A stretch of DNA of 64,000 nt from Planctomycetaceae bacterium (GCA_024642205.1 JAHEBQ010000030.1:1-64000), one strand, 5' to 3'; counted from the first letter of the stretch, positions 1 to 9,975 are shown. Notes: generated by a model from the letters alone, not told the origin. Made by a program: numbers and translations.

Positions 1-2521
1 TCTCGTTGAGATTGAAGGTTGTCGGTGTGATCGCAGTTGGCGCTTCGTTCAGGTCGTTGACGCTGACGGTGATTGCTTCGTCGTAGGTGTTGCCTCCACC
101 ATCGGTCACGCGGACGATGACCGTGTAACTGGACTGGGCTTCGAAATCCAGGATTCCAGCGGTCAGAATCAGTTCGTCGGCGCCTGCTCCGCCAATGCTA
201 AACTTTGACAGATCAATTCCACCTTGAATTGAGTAGGAAAATGTCTCGCCGGAATCGACGTCCGAGGTGGACAGAATACCCAGGCTGATTCCGCTGGAAG
301 TGTTGACATTCTCGTTGATATTAAATGCGGTGGGAGTAATTGCGGTCGGCGCCTGGTTCAGGCTATCGACACTTACAATTATTGCTTCATCGTACGTGTT
401 TCCGCCGCTATCGGTGACCCGAACGATCACGGAATAGCTCGCCTGAGCGGCGAAATTGAGCGTACCGTCGGTAAGGATCAGTTCATCGCTGCCTGCTCCT
501 CCGATGCTGAACTTCGCCTGGTCGGTGCCTCCCAGAATCGAATACGCAAATGTGTCCCCTGAATCTTCGTCGGTTGCCGCGAGGACGCCAACGCTGGTTC
601 CGGCGGAGGTATCCAGGTTATTGTTGACGTTGAAGGCCGTTGGGGTAATCGCGGTTGGGGCCTCGGTCAGGCCATTGACGGTAATAGAAACCGTGGCGAT
701 GTCGGTGCTTCCCAATCCATCATCTGCGGTGTAAGAAAAAGTATCGACAAATGACTCGCCGTCTTTGAGGTAATCGAACAACGTGCCGGGATCGTAGGTG
801 AAACTGCCGTCGGCATTAACGTTGACTGTCGCCCCGTTGACAGTTATTGAGTCAAATGTGGTTACGGACAGTGAACCAGAAGTCTGGGAGACTGCATCGA
901 AGTTCTGTTGAATTTCTGCCTGCGACAACGCAGTCTCATAGAATCGAAAGACTGCGATTTCTCCTTTTAGTGAATTGGCGTGAGGGTCGTTAAGTGACCC
1001 GTAAGTTCCGTCCCGCTTGGCAAGCCCACTAGCTTCGGTGTCACCAGCCCAGTCTGCAAGTCCTGGTTCAATATCCGAACCAACGGAAATTCCGTTGACG
1101 AAAAGTTCCGCTGTGGCTGTTACAACGTCAAACGAGGCCGCGATTTGAATGAATTCGCCTGAGTTCATTTCCGTCGTAATGTTCGCGGTAACGACGGTAT
1201 ACAACGAACCACCTTGAATCAATGCGTATTCGATATACGAATCGCCGCTTGCTTGATAGAGTCGCAAATTGGTTCCATCGAATTGGCTGCCTGTGTCAAA
1301 TAGGAGACCACGATTGTCGGAAGGCGTGTCAGGTCGGAACCAGATTTCGAAAGTTGCAGAACCATCGGTTGGGTCACCCGGAAGATTCTGCAATGACTCC
1401 GTCAAGAATCCGCCATTTGATCCGTCAAAGGTGTATGCCGCGGTAATGCCATTCGGCGCGCCAGTTAGGCTAGTATTACGTGTAACCGAGCCGTCGAGTG
1501 CCCAGTCGTAATTTGCCACGCCAGTGCTATCTTCCCATGTTCCGTTGCCATCAACGTCAAGGGATGCTTCATAATTCAATGTAGCTCCAGCGACGACAAC
1601 TGGTGCTGTTCCACCTCCAGTATCATTCGATAGAACACCCGCAGCCGTTACGTTCAATATTGCGTTCTCATCACTTGAATAGCCATCGCTATTCGCGGTC
1701 ACGACCAAGCTTGCAACCCAAGTATTTTGAGTTAACAAGTTGAGCGGATTGGTTGCGTCGATGGTTCCTATTTCAAACTCAAGAACCCAATCTCCACCAA
1801 GCGACTCGTGTCCGGTCAGATTATCACTTGCTGCCACGTCGGCGTCGGTAAGTACGCTGATCGCTTCAAGGAGTGACTCGCCGCTACTGCTCGCCGCTAG
1901 ATTACAGCCATAGAAAAGCAGATCCGCATTGGGAGCCAAGAAGCTGCCCCAGTTTTGTATTGAATCCGAGAATTGACCAAGTGAATTGAATGACAGTTGC
2001 GAAGTTCCGAATTGAAGTGTGCCCTCGTCCCCGTGAACGATCATGTGAACTGCGTCAAGATCCGAATATCGCTCGAGCAATTCCGAAATCTGCTCGACAC
2101 CGTCCGTAAGATGATCCAGGAATGCAATGTCAAAACTACGATCGCTGGATGAGTTGATACCATTTACGAGCAACTCATAATCGTCCACATTCCGATCAAT
2201 GATTACCAGTTCTTTCGATGCGCGATAATCGGTTTGAGTATATTCGGTTGAGTCTACGAAGGGCGTTGTCGATTCTAATGCCCCGAACCACTCAACCTCC
2301 GATGCGATATTACTATGATTTTCGGTGCCTAAATCAACATCTTGTATCGGTTCCAGAAACGCCCCCAGCGGTGAGGCACTGTAAAGAACGCGATCTTCCA
2401 GCTGCATCAAATTGAGTGGAGTAGCGAACGGATTCAGGAATCCAGTCGGCAGATTGCCTTGGCGCGCGGGATCTGCGCAAAATTGAATTCGAGAGATCGC
2501 ATTTTGAATCATGCGCAGCAT
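1..2521 (-). CDS. Giant DUF4347 / LamG / cadherin-like repeat surface protein (C-terminus outside window)
   Basis: This is the N-terminal 840 codons of a large extracellular adhesin-type protein; it continues past base 1. I chose the ATG at 2521 because the frame is closed by TAG just upstream; a second ATG lies three codons later. Residues about 35-45 read LEDRVLYSASPLG, like the LEPR-type motif near the start of giant planctomycete surface proteins. A DUF4347 domain follows (about 100-270, with VHMIVHGDEG and LLFYGCNLA), then a LamG/concanavalin-like domain (about 330-510, with AAYTFDGSN and FEIWFRPD), a cadherin-like Ig segment containing VDTFSYTADDG, and then tandem 103-residue cadherin-like repeats starting APTAITPT. 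There is no classical signal peptide at the start, which is common in DUF4347 proteins. The role is probably adhesion or cell-surface structure; the ligand is unknown. Confidence 0.85.
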   Translation of the reverse strand, partial: MLRMIQNAISRIQFCADPARQGNLPTGFLNPFATPLNLMQLEDRVLYSASPLGAFLEPIQDVDLGTENHSNIASEVEWFGALESTTPFVDSTEYTQTDYRASKELVIIDRNVDDYELLVNGINSSSDRSFDIAFLDHLTDGVEQISELLERYSDLDAVHMIVHGDEGTLQFGTSQLSFNSLGQFSDSIQNWGSFLAPNADLLFYGCNLAASSSGESLLEAISVLTDADVAASDNLTGHESLGGDWVLEFEIGTIDATNPLNLLTQNTWVASLVVTANSDGYSSDENAILNVTAAGVLSNDTGGGTAPVVVAGATLNYEASLDVDGNGTWEDSTGVANYDWALDGSVTRNTSLTGAPNGITAAYTFDGSNGGFLTESLQNLPGDPTDGSATFEIWFRPDTPSDNRGLLFDTGSQFDGTNLRLYQASGDSYIEYALIQGGSLYTVVTANITTEMNSGEFIQIAASFDVVTATAELFVNGISVGSDIEPGLADWAGDTEASGLAKRDGTYGSLNDPHANSLKGEIAVFRFYETALSQAEIQQNFDAVSQTSGSLSVTTFDSITVNGATVNVNADGSFTYDPGTLFDYLKDGESFVDTFSYTADDGLGSTDIATVSITVNGLTEAPTAITPTAFNVNNNLDTSAGTSVGVLAATDEDSGDTFAYSILGGTDQAKFSIGGAGSDELILTDGTLNFAAQASYSVIVRVTDSGGNTYDEAIIVSVDSLNQAPTAITPTAFNINENVNTSSGISLGILSTSDVDSGETFSYSIQGGIDLSKFSIGGAGADELILTAGILDFEAQSSYTVIVRVTDGGGNTYDEAITVSVNDLNEAPTAITPTTFNLNE
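33..660 (-). repeat. Tandem 309-bp (103-aa) cadherin-like repeats
   Basis: The same coding stretch recurs at about 33, 342 and 651, a period of exactly 309 bp, each encoding (L/S)NxAPTAITPT followed by a block containing FSIGGAGxDELILT and YDEAIxVSV. Copies differ at many third positions, so they are diverged at DNA level. More copies probably lie to the left of the window. Confidence 0.85.
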
Positions 2522-2765
2522 CAAAAGACAGAACTAAAACGTGACGAAACACCATAAACTCAATGGGCTACGAACCCGAGGAATTTTTTCTGGTGGAATG
2601 TCAATGTGAAAAGAATCGAGTTCTTTCGGTATCGACGCGTTAAAGCCTAGCTTGCAAGAGAAACCGGCAATGTTAGTTTGAATTTTCTATTTTGAAATAT
2701 ATTCGTTGCGACCAGAATAATTGTCACCAAGTCGAACCCCAAAAACCCGCAAATTGAAGGTCCAC

Positions 2766-2790
2766 AAAAAAACCCACGCGATCGCGTGGG
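2766..2790 (-). terminator. Rho-independent terminator of the 2824-3513 gene
   Basis: An 18-base perfect palindrome (CCCACGCG, AT, CGCGTGGG) at 2773-2790 is followed on the minus strand by seven T. It lies 34 bases past the stop of the minus-strand gene. Confidence 0.85.
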
Positions 2791-2823
2791 CTTCTTGAGG
2801 TGAATATAAGATGAAGTTTGATT

Positions 2824-3513
2824 TTACTGATCTAGAAGATATTTTAGAAAAACAAGTTGGTTATTAAGTTCTGGCACACTTGTTCCTTGAATAAAATCCT
2901 TGGCATCTGGCGATCCGTCCGATCTTTCGATGGCAGTTCGAGTTATATAGGAAGCGTGTTCATAACATCCTCGCTGGATCAGAAAATCAATGGCTTTGAT
3001 TCGGTTCCTGAAAGCGCGATATCTTTTATTCCCCATTGGGCCAGTACTCTCTATGGTTCCATTGGCGATCGAGGCATCGAAGAAAACCAAGATGTCGCCA
3101 ATCAGATCACCGGGACTCTCGGGGGTTCCGCATGTGGCATCCAATACGATCTTGACGGTCGGGAAGTCATTTACCGGGTCAGTTATGACGATCGACAAAA
3201 TAGCTTTTGCGTCACTTGACTCAGCCAACATCGGATCAAAACGAACAAATCTAACTATCGTAGTACCTGCAAGAACCTGGCCGCTAGGGAAGCCTGATAA
3301 TGTAAAACCCGCGTCACCGGTGATGCTTATTGTGTAGTCAACATCCTCGTCCAATGCTTGTATCGAAAAGCACTCGTCAACGGTATCGGGCACTGCAACA
3401 CAGCCAAAATCCAACGCCGTTTCAGCAACGTTTATCAACTGCCCTTGAGCCTGGTTAACCGCGAAGCACAAAAAAGCAATGACCACTGCCGCATACTTAC
3501 TAAAATTCCTCAT
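2824..3513 (-). CDS. Secreted protein with ASH/HYDIN-type Ig-like domain
   Basis: A 229-residue exported protein. The start at 3513 is set by an AGGAG ribosome-binding site six bases upstream; an in-frame upstream extension to 3573 would bury the signal peptide. Residues 1-24 form a signal peptide ending AQGQ. Residues about 28-125 (starting ALDFGCVAV) look like the ASH/HYDIN or choice-of-anchor-D Ig-like fold, with several cysteines that could form disulfides. The C-terminal part (about 150-205) contains a helical segment with GNKRYRAFRNRIKAIDFL and a CYEHASYI motif, faintly like the FIMAH helical module. It has its own terminator, so it appears monocistronic. Function unknown. Confidence 0.75.
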   Translation of the reverse strand: MRNFSKYAAVVIAFLCFAVNQAQGQLINVAETALDFGCVAVPDTVDECFSIQALDEDVDYTISITGDAGFTLSGFPSGQVLAGTTIVRFVRFDPMLAESSDAKAILSIVITDPVNDFPTVKIVLDATCGTPESPGDLIGDILVFFDASIANGTIESTGPMGNKRYRAFRNRIKAIDFLIQRGCYEHASYITRTAIERSDGSPDAKDFIQGTSVPELNNQLVFLKYLLDQ

Positions 3514-4035
3514 AGGTTCTCCTAAGAAACTGAATGAAAAGATTCGAAATCCGATTTGAAAAAACAAACCCATTCAAGTGTTCGCATTTGATAGGACTTC
3601 AATAACAAGAAAAGTAAGACAAGTCAGGCGATCCGTCACCATGTGGCAATCGCTAAGAAACCACCTAAGCTGTAGTTGCCAAGCTTTTCGATGGCTGTAA
3701 GTTATCGTAAATTAGGAGGTTTACAACGGTCAATCAGGGGGGGGTAATGAATTTTGGCCGCTTGGATTCGGAGAATCGTAGGCGCAAACGAAGCGATAAT
3801 GGCAACGGCGGGTGAGGCGGAACCGTGATTCGAGCCTACTCAATTCAATCAAATTGTAATTCCGCGATACACCACTGTTACTTGGCCTCAATCGACGGGA
3901 ACTACTGGGGTTGGAGACGCTATTTCTGAATAGTCGTTGATAAGGGATTGAGTACCCGAAGGCTGTTTCGCGCGATGATCAAGCACGTTTTCCGGACATT
4001 GTGTCCATATTCTGCCGCATTTCATCGGTTCGAAC
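3514..4035. other. Intergenic, no gene recognised
   Basis: A 522-base gap between two minus-strand genes. It should hold the promoter of the 2824-3513 gene. It contains a run of eight G (3737-3744). I see no RNA gene or credible ORF. Confidence 0.5.
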
Positions 4036-5976
4036 CTAGTTTCCAACGACACCGATTTCCGCGGCCGACGCCCAATCGTTTCCGTTGACTTCCGAATTGA
4101 TTTGTATTCGAACGAAACGCCCGCGAATCGACTGTTCGCAATCCGCCGATTGAGCGACGGCGACTTTCTTGAACGTCGTCTTCAGTTGTGGTTCGGGAAA
4201 TTCATCCGGTGAGTTGCTGATGGAAAATTCGGTTTCTGCGAACGTTCCGTTCCATCCACCGTCCTGACGCGACAGGTAACGAAAACCATGAATCTCGCGT
4301 TCTCGGCCAAGGTCAATCACCAACACATGGGGATGCTTGGTCAAACCGCCCGAGAATTTCGAATGCCAAAGGGTGTTTGGATTGCCATCCATGGAGTAAC
4401 GGGCGAGGCGATCATTCGAACGGTTTTCGCTGCTGAAACGAATGAGCTTCAGATCGTCCGTGGGAATCAGGCCTTTGTCCTGGATCCGGTTCAGTGGTTT
4501 CGCAGGTTTTGAAGCTGGTTTTGGTCGCGACGTACCATATTTGGCCTGACGATCTCTTTCATGTCGTTCTTTGGAAGCAAAGGTACCTTCCCGCACCGGT
4601 TCGTGGGATGCTTCAGCGAACGATGACATGCGGGCCAGTAATTCTGGGTGTTGAAGTGCGACGTCGTTCGCTTCACTGATGTCCTGGGATAGATCGTACA
4701 GCGCCCATGGCTGGTCTTTTTTGGGTTGAATGGCTTTCCAGTTTTTCATGCGCACGGCGATTTGCGGACCAAATTCCCAATAGAGAAAATCATGCTGCTG
4801 TTGCTTGTGACCGACGGCCTGTTCGCCTAATAATTCGGGAAGGATCGACAAGCCGTCAACGTCGTCGGGTGCAGACGTGTTCGTCAATTCGACCAGTGTG
4901 GGAAGAATGTCAACTTGATTGAACAGCAAGTCACTGACTTGTCCCGGTTTGATTTTCCCGGGCCAACGAACGATAAACGGAATTCGGAGCCCTCCCTCGT
5001 ACAGACTGCCTTTGCCACCGCGAAATTCGACACCCGTTTTTGGATCTACGTTAGGGCCAAAGAATCCGCGTGGATGCTGTTTGCTTTTAAATCGGTCCTG
5101 GCCTCCGTTGTCACCGGTGAAGAACACAATCGTGTTATCTTCCAAATTCAATTCCCGCAACAAATCAAGAACCTGTTTGACGTTGTTGTCGACCATCGTG
5201 ACCATCGCGGCGTAGTTCCGGATGTCCTGGGAAAGTTCCGGATCTTTGATCCAGTCATCGTTTTTATAGAGGTCCCATGCCGGGTCGTTGGCGGGAATGT
5301 CATACATTCCGTGAGGTGGGGTGATGGGAAGATAGCAGAAAAATGGCTGGTCTTTATTGTCTCGAATGAACTGGATAGCCGCATCCATGATCGCATAGTG
5401 GGAATAGGTTTTTCCACTGCGACCACCGGTGTTGCCGTCAAGTACAACTTCATCGCTATTGCGGATCAGGTAGGGCGGATAAAACGAGTGTGCGTGGACT
5501 TGATCGTAATAGCCAAAGAAAACATCGAATCCATGTTTCTCGGGGACGCCAGTCGAATCGCGGCCGCCGGCACCCCATTTGCCAAATCCCCCGGTCGCAT
5601 AGTTTTTCTGTTTCAGGATCGACGCGATCGTGGGTTCTTCGGCGCGAAGCGGCGTACCACCTCCGTTGGCGCGAACCGAAGCATGCCCCATGTGTTTGCC
5701 TGTCATCAATGCGCATCGCAGGGGCGCGCAGACGGGCGCGGCGGCCAGTGCCTGGGTAAACCGGATTCCCTCGCGTGCCATTTGATCGATGTGAGGCGTA
5801 CGAATGCACGGGTTGCCCATATGGGAAAGCTCAAAATAGGCCAACTCATCGGACATGATAAAAACGATATTCGGCGGCGCGGAATCCTGTCTGTTCGGCG
5901 GGTTGTCGGCAGCCGCATTGGTTGCCAGAAAAATCAAGCCAAGCAGGCAAATCATGAGTCGAAAAAACGGCAACAT
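4036..5976 (-). CDS. Secreted sulfatase with C-terminal F5/8 type C (discoidin) domain
   Basis: A 646-residue type I sulfatase, hydrolysing sulfate esters probably on a polysaccharide. The start has a GGGAG site ten bases upstream and a signal peptide (1-23). The formylglycine motif is CAPLR followed by CALMTG, with Cys83 the residue expected to be oxidised. Other family landmarks: PNIVFIMSDE (about 35-44), GKWGAGG (about 133), and TGDNGG (about 289). The usual paired metal-binding aspartates (DD) near the N-terminus read DE here. The catalytic part ends near residue 500 (LYDLSQDISEANDVA), then a discoidin domain (about 510-646; DGNPNTLWHS, VLVIDLG, RFVRIQIN) probably binds carbohydrate. Substrate cannot be told from sequence. 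It appears to stand alone. Confidence 0.93.
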   Translation of the reverse strand: MLPFFRLMICLLGLIFLATNAAADNPPNRQDSAPPNIVFIMSDELAYFELSHMGNPCIRTPHIDQMAREGIRFTQALAAAPVCAPLRCALMTGKHMGHASVRANGGGTPLRAEEPTIASILKQKNYATGGFGKWGAGGRDSTGVPEKHGFDVFFGYYDQVHAHSFYPPYLIRNSDEVVLDGNTGGRSGKTYSHYAIMDAAIQFIRDNKDQPFFCYLPITPPHGMYDIPANDPAWDLYKNDDWIKDPELSQDIRNYAAMVTMVDNNVKQVLDLLRELNLEDNTIVFFTGDNGGQDRFKSKQHPRGFFGPNVDPKTGVEFRGGKGSLYEGGLRIPFIVRWPGKIKPGQVSDLLFNQVDILPTLVELTNTSAPDDVDGLSILPELLGEQAVGHKQQQHDFLYWEFGPQIAVRMKNWKAIQPKKDQPWALYDLSQDISEANDVALQHPELLARMSSFAEASHEPVREGTFASKERHERDRQAKYGTSRPKPASKPAKPLNRIQDKGLIPTDDLKLIRFSSENRSNDRLARYSMDGNPNTLWHSKFSGGLTKHPHVLVIDLGREREIHGFRYLSRQDGGWNGTFAETEFSISNSPDEFPEPQLKTTFKKVAVAQSADCEQSIRGRFVRIQINSEVNGNDWASAAEIGVVGN

Positions 5977-6131
5977 CAGCTAACTCCCATCGATGAAACG
6001 GGTCGAATCTGGTCTCGGTCTTAAAACGTCCAATTTAACTCCCCGACTGGACGCAATCGACGTCGAGACGGAGGAAAGCGGTGACAGAATCCAAAAAAAC
6101 GCTGCGGGGACAATTCGTATCCGGCAAGCAA

Positions 6132-7562
6132 CTAGGACCGTTTGGACCGTTTCTTGATTTCGGCAAGCTCCTGGAATTCCGGCAAGTTTTTGTAAAACGT
6201 ATCCAGCGGATAGCAACCGGAAACGATGCCGTTACGAGGTGCAGTGGTGCAATCACTAAAGGTGCGACAGATACGTTTACGAGCCAGGGGTTTTCCCGCG
6301 ATCACGTCGGCTGGAAAATCCGGGTAAGATAAAACCATTCGTCCTATCCCAACGGAATCGACGGCTCCAGATCTAACGGCCGCTTGACCAACATTGGGTA
6401 ACCAGTCTTGAAGATAGGAATATCCGGAACCGATTACGACTAACTCTGGATGTTGCGACTTCAGTTCAGCCGTCGCCTGGATTTGGCGGGCGACACCCAC
6501 CAATGGATCCTCTGGTGGGAGGTAGCCATCGGAGGGCGGAAAGATTGCTGGCCGTTGAATGTGTGGATTGTAGTAGGGGCTTCCGGCGGTCGTGCAAAGC
6601 AGTTGGATTCCCATTTGTTTCAGGAGGTCCAGGAACTGTTGGGGTTCGGACAAGTCGATCCCCAACCCGGTTCCATCCCCGCCAAACGCGAGGGAATACG
6701 ATCGCTCGGCTGAAGCGACGCCGATTCCGTCGGCGCCCGGTTGAAAAGGTGAGAAATCAAATATGCTCAACCGCACCCCCAATTCAAGTCCCGGTACCGT
6801 GGCACGAATTCCCGTAACGATGTCGCGCAAAAATCGTGTTCGGTTTTCGAAGCTACCGCCAAACTCGCCGGGTCGATCGTATCCGGACAGGAACTCGTGT
6901 CCGAGATAGCCGTGACAATGCTTGATATCGACCCATGCGAATCCTGCCGACGCGGCAAGCCTCGCTGCGGCAATAAAGTCATCAATCAGTCGTTTGATTT
7001 CGTCATCTGAGAGAATCGCCAAATCCGCGTCAACGTTGAACCGCTGATCGAGAATTGGGTGTGCATACGCGGTGCGGGGTTCAAGCCGGGTTTTGTCGTT
7101 GGGGCGAGCGAAGCGACCGGAGTGAGTCAATTGAAGGCCCACGTGCAGGTCATCGACGTTGCCAAATGTCTGGAAGTGAGTTGTGAAAAGTTGATCGCGT
7201 AACGACGCTATCCCGCCAAGATTGGCCCGGTTGATCAGCAATTGACGGGGATTGGCTCTCCCATCCTGTGTGACGGCAACCGCCTCTCCGCCCCAGATCA
7301 GTTTCGCGCCGCTTAATCCAAAATTTTTCCAACGCCGGATCGTCAATTCGGTAGGCTGGCCGTCTTTGGTTCCGTCCCAGCCTTCCATCGGCAGGATACA
7401 AAACCGGTTGCCAATGGTTGTTTGTCCCACCGAGACCGGTTGAGCCAGCGGGCCGTCGTTTGATTCCAGGTCCACTTCGAACGGCAGGCGAACGTCCAGG
7501 CTTTTCAAGTGGCTTAAGAAAAGTTCAGCTGTTTTCAGTTTCGCGATTCGGGGGAAGTCCAA
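6132..7562 (-). CDS. Old Yellow Enzyme-like NADH:flavin oxidoreductase
   Basis: A 476-residue FMN-dependent ene-reductase-like TIM barrel. Landmarks: [14 protein letters not shown] (N-terminal FMN-binding strand), [10 protein letters not shown] (the family Q-L-x-H-x-G site), [22 protein letters not shown] (HxxHGYLL-like loop) and [12 protein letters not shown] (phosphate-binding end). The C-terminal part has three cysteines (CRTFSDC, then GCYPLD), loosely recalling the 2,4-dienoyl-CoA-reductase iron-sulfur loop, but not in canonical spacing. It starts at a TTG: the upstream gene ends TAA, then one codon (CCA), then this TTG in the same frame, with GGAGG inside the end of the upstream gene. 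Co-transcribed with the DapA-like aldolase; the pair may act on an unknown keto-acid or sugar-derived substrate. Confidence 0.85.
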   Translation of the reverse strand: MDFPRIAKLKTAELFLSHLKSLDVRLPFEVDLESNDGPLAQPVSVGQTTIGNRFCILPMEGWDGTKDGQPTELTIRRWKNFGLSGAKLIWGGEAVAVTQDGRANPRQLLINRANLGGIASLRDQLFTTHFQTFGNVDDLHVGLQLTHSGRFARPNDKTRLEPRTAYAHPILDQRFNVDADLAILSDDEIKRLIDDFIAAARLAASAGFAWVDIKHCHGYLGHEFLSGYDRPGEFGGSFENRTRFLRDIVTGIRATVPGLELGVRLSIFDFSPFQPGADGIGVASAERSYSLAFGGDGTGLGIDLSEPQQFLDLLKQMGIQLLCTTAGSPYYNPHIQRPAIFPPSDGYLPPEDPLVGVARQIQATAELKSQHPELVVIGSGYSYLQDWLPNVGQAAVRSGAVDSVGIGRMVLSYPDFPADVIAGKPLARKRICRTFSDCTTAPRNGIVSGCYPLDTFYKNLPEFQELAEIKKRSKRS

Positions 7563-7565
7563 TGG

Positions 7566-8534
7566 TTACGCCTCCATTTGCAAGCCGAGTTGACGTCCAA
7601 TTTCAAACAGGATTGCGCGGTCCGTGCCTGGACGTTGGTTACTTTCTGGATGAGTCAAATCGGACCCGATCCAGCCTCGTTGGTGCAGAAACATGGCAGC
7701 CGAGTGTTTGTAGGCTGATGTCGGGTTTCGGAACGCAAAAAAGCCCAGGTACTGTAGGACATCGTTAAGCTGATAAAAATCGGCATTTCCTTCTTCCCAC
7801 CAGCGGTCGCGTTGGGCAAACAAATCCGGGCAAAACGTGCTCAGGCCAAGCAGGTAGTCGCTTCCGTACATCACCATATCGATCGCCAGATCGTTGCCCG
7901 TCAGCACCATGAATTCCGGTCGATGCTGATTTCTGGCTTCAATTCTGGCCCATTCCAGATCCCGCTGAAGGGAGGAATGCTTGGCGCCAATGCACTGCGG
8001 CAACTCCATCAATTGTTTGTACACATCGATGGAATAGATGTTTCCAAACGGCGCAAACATTGTCCCGAGTTCGAACCCGATAAATCGCGGACAGTGCCTT
8101 GCAACCTGACGATAGTGATCAACGATCTGTTCGTCCGAGCCATGGGCCAGTCCGTAGGATTGAAAAATAATCGGCGTTCCACCAACCTCCTGAATTGAAT
8201 CGATCTGTTGGCGATAGGCATCGAAATCGAACCGTGACCCGGGGGAATCGCCGACAAATGCCCCCGCGACAAACTCATCGCCGGCCATGACATTTCGGGT
8301 CAAATCAAGTACTTCGCACCGGGTATTTTCGTCCAACAAATTGGCGTAACCCGTATCCATGTTGACGGCTGGAACCAGGCCGGCGTTGCGAGTTCGCTCA
8401 ATGTGGAGCCTGAATCCGTTCCAATCAACCGTATGTCCCGTCAGGAATGGGAGCAGGATTGCGGACATTCCCCTGATTTTTCGTTTCGGTTGAATCAAGT
8501 TCAGCGGAAATGCGATATTTGCGTTGGAATTCAT
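7566..8534 (-). CDS. DapA / N-acetylneuraminate lyase family aldolase
   Basis: About 322 residues from the ATG at 8534. Class I aldolase-like barrel: [12 protein letters not shown] at the N-terminus corresponds to the family first strand, [12 protein letters not shown] replaces the usual GTTGE loop, IIFQSYG supplies the strand-5 region, and GAKHSSL carries the Schiff-base lysine. The longer ORF opens at a TTG at 8648 with another ATG at 8573; none of the starts has a strong Shine-Dalgarno, so the N-terminus is uncertain. The changed GTTGE loop and lack of lysine-pathway neighbours argue against a true dihydrodipicolinate synthase; a sugar-acid or keto-acid lyase is more likely. First gene of a two-gene unit with the OYE-like reductase. 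Confidence 0.75.
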   Translation of the reverse strand: MNSNANIAFPLNLIQPKRKIRGMSAILLPFLTGHTVDWNGFRLHIERTRNAGLVPAVNMDTGYANLLDENTRCEVLDLTRNVMAGDEFVAGAFVGDSPGSRFDFDAYRQQIDSIQEVGGTPIIFQSYGLAHGSDEQIVDHYRQVARHCPRFIGFELGTMFAPFGNIYSIDVYKQLMELPQCIGAKHSSLQRDLEWARIEARNQHRPEFMVLTGNDLAIDMVMYGSDYLLGLSTFCPDLFAQRDRWWEEGNADFYQLNDVLQYLGFFAFRNPTSAYKHSAAMFLHQRGWIGSDLTHPESNQRPGTDRAILFEIGRQLGLQMEA

Positions 8535-9110
8535 GTTCCAAGTATGACCTGATTGATCGGTTTTGGAAAGCATTAGAATACCGGAGGCGAACGCGAGGAT
8601 GCGATCCGTGGTTGTCGACAGAAATCCGATTCGCAAGTAGGCGGACAAGCGGATGCGTCAGCCAACAAGTCGTCGATTCGTTTCCAGAAAAAGTCGCAGG
8701 TATCCTCCGCTGGAAGTTTCCGTGATCAAACTCTGAATCTGCTGCATATTGCTGATTCGTGTTTGGTGAGTTCGAAAATCGGAACAACTCGTGAAAATGA
8801 TTCACCCTCTAACGGTTGCGCCGGTCCCGCCGCAGACCTTGTCAATCAACGAAGGATTTTCTGACAAATAGACTTTTCTCTTCAGGCAAAGCTTGCCGAT
8901 AGCTCAGGTATCAAGATACGACCCAAGCAACAGGTCGTTCGCTTGTAAAAGTTGCCTTGGGGTTATGCTCCGACCTCGACTCAATTTTTTGCCAAGGGAT
9001 GGCATCCACAATGACAACGGAAGGTCGCTGAAAACCTTTCGGCTGGAAGTTTGATCGAGCATGGGCCGGTCAAACTGCCGCCTGAACTCCATTTATCAGG
9101 TGTTTGTCAA
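8535..9110. other. Intergenic between divergent genes, no gene recognised
   Basis: A 576-base region between divergent transcription units. The true upstream boundary depends on which starts are used on each side (8573/8648 on the minus strand, TTG 9051 on the plus). No RNA gene, repeat or convincing ORF was seen. Confidence 0.45.
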
Positions 9111-9845
9111 ATGAAAACGACCGCTCCCCACTATTTGTTGTTTACTGAAGCCAAGACTGTATCCGAACCTTCGGTTGGTGGCCGATGGCGATTTGTTCTG
9201 GAACAGATTGGTACCGCAACCCGGTTTGAAGAGGCAGACTTCGAGCCCGGGGTCCGGGGGGAGCGGTTACAGTTGCTCGCCGTTGTACGTGGACTTGAAG
9301 CTCTTGAGCAGGCATCGCGTGTCACGCTTATTACGTCCAGCAAATATGTTGGCCGCGGAATTCGACGTGGACTGACCCAATGGCGACGAAACGACTGGCA
9401 ATGGGAGCGGTTTGGAGTTCTTACTTTGATCAAGAACCATGACCTCTGGCAACGTATCGATCTCGCGATGCAGATTCATCAGATTAACTGTCGCATCTGG
9501 CAATTCGATCCTCCTAAGGTTCGAACCCAGGTCGCCCATGAATCGGACCAGGCGGAACTGACCGGAATCCGGGTGTTTTCTAACCCAGCGATCACCGATG
9601 ATGCACGGGGAGGAGCGACGAGTCGGCAACCGAAGTCCGAGGCGTTGCCCGACGCGGTGGCAGATATCAGCAATCAAGTGGTTGCTGCCCGACTCGGCCG
9701 GGGAAATCACATCACGCTCAACCTTCAACGCCGACGCCAGTCCGTCGAAAAAAGGCTGGAGCAAGTCAACCGGGTATCGGATTTTCTCGCGGACAAAATT
9801 AAGCCGATTGGAAAGGGACGAGCATTCGGATACGCGGTCAGCTGA
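9111..9845 (+). CDS. RNase H-like fold protein with degenerate active site
   Basis: A 244-residue protein whose first 132 residues resemble RNase HI: HYLLFTEA (strand 1), GERLQLLAVVRGLEAL (helix with the conserved Glu51), LITSSKYV (equivalent of TDSxY) and LIKNHDLWQRID (equivalent of VKNxDLW). The aspartates expected in strand 1 and in TDS are missing (FTEA and TSS), so only one of the usual DEDD carboxylates is plainly kept. The C-terminal 110 residues are unrecognised and basic. Start taken at ATG 9111, which fits the fold; the frame also opens at TTG 9051. Probably a nucleic-acid-binding or structural relative rather than an active nuclease. Upstream of glgB by 130 bases. Confidence 0.65.
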   Translation: MKTTAPHYLLFTEAKTVSEPSVGGRWRFVLEQIGTATRFEEADFEPGVRGERLQLLAVVRGLEALEQASRVTLITSSKYVGRGIRRGLTQWRRNDWQWERFGVLTLIKNHDLWQRIDLAMQIHQINCRIWQFDPPKVRTQVAHESDQAELTGIRVFSNPAITDDARGGATSRQPKSEALPDAVADISNQVVAARLGRGNHITLNLQRRRQSVEKRLEQVNRVSDFLADKIKPIGKGRAFGYAVS

Positions 9846-9975
9846 TGAGGATTGACTCACCTGACAAGTTGAAAACTACGGAATTCATTCGGTCGCCGGA
9901 CCTGTCATCAACAACAATTTATCATGGATCGGTGGACGGCGCCGTCGATTCGATTTAACCTTAGAGCAGAAAACA

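Noticed and set aside
3747-3815. 22-codon ORF after a G8 tract
   Set aside because: The tract resembles a Shine-Dalgarno only by G content; the peptide is Arg/Asn-rich and not supported.
4915-6024. 369-codon plus-strand ORF antisense to the sulfatase
   Set aside because: It lies wholly opposite a gene with clear motifs and has no domain of its own; a shadow of codon bias.
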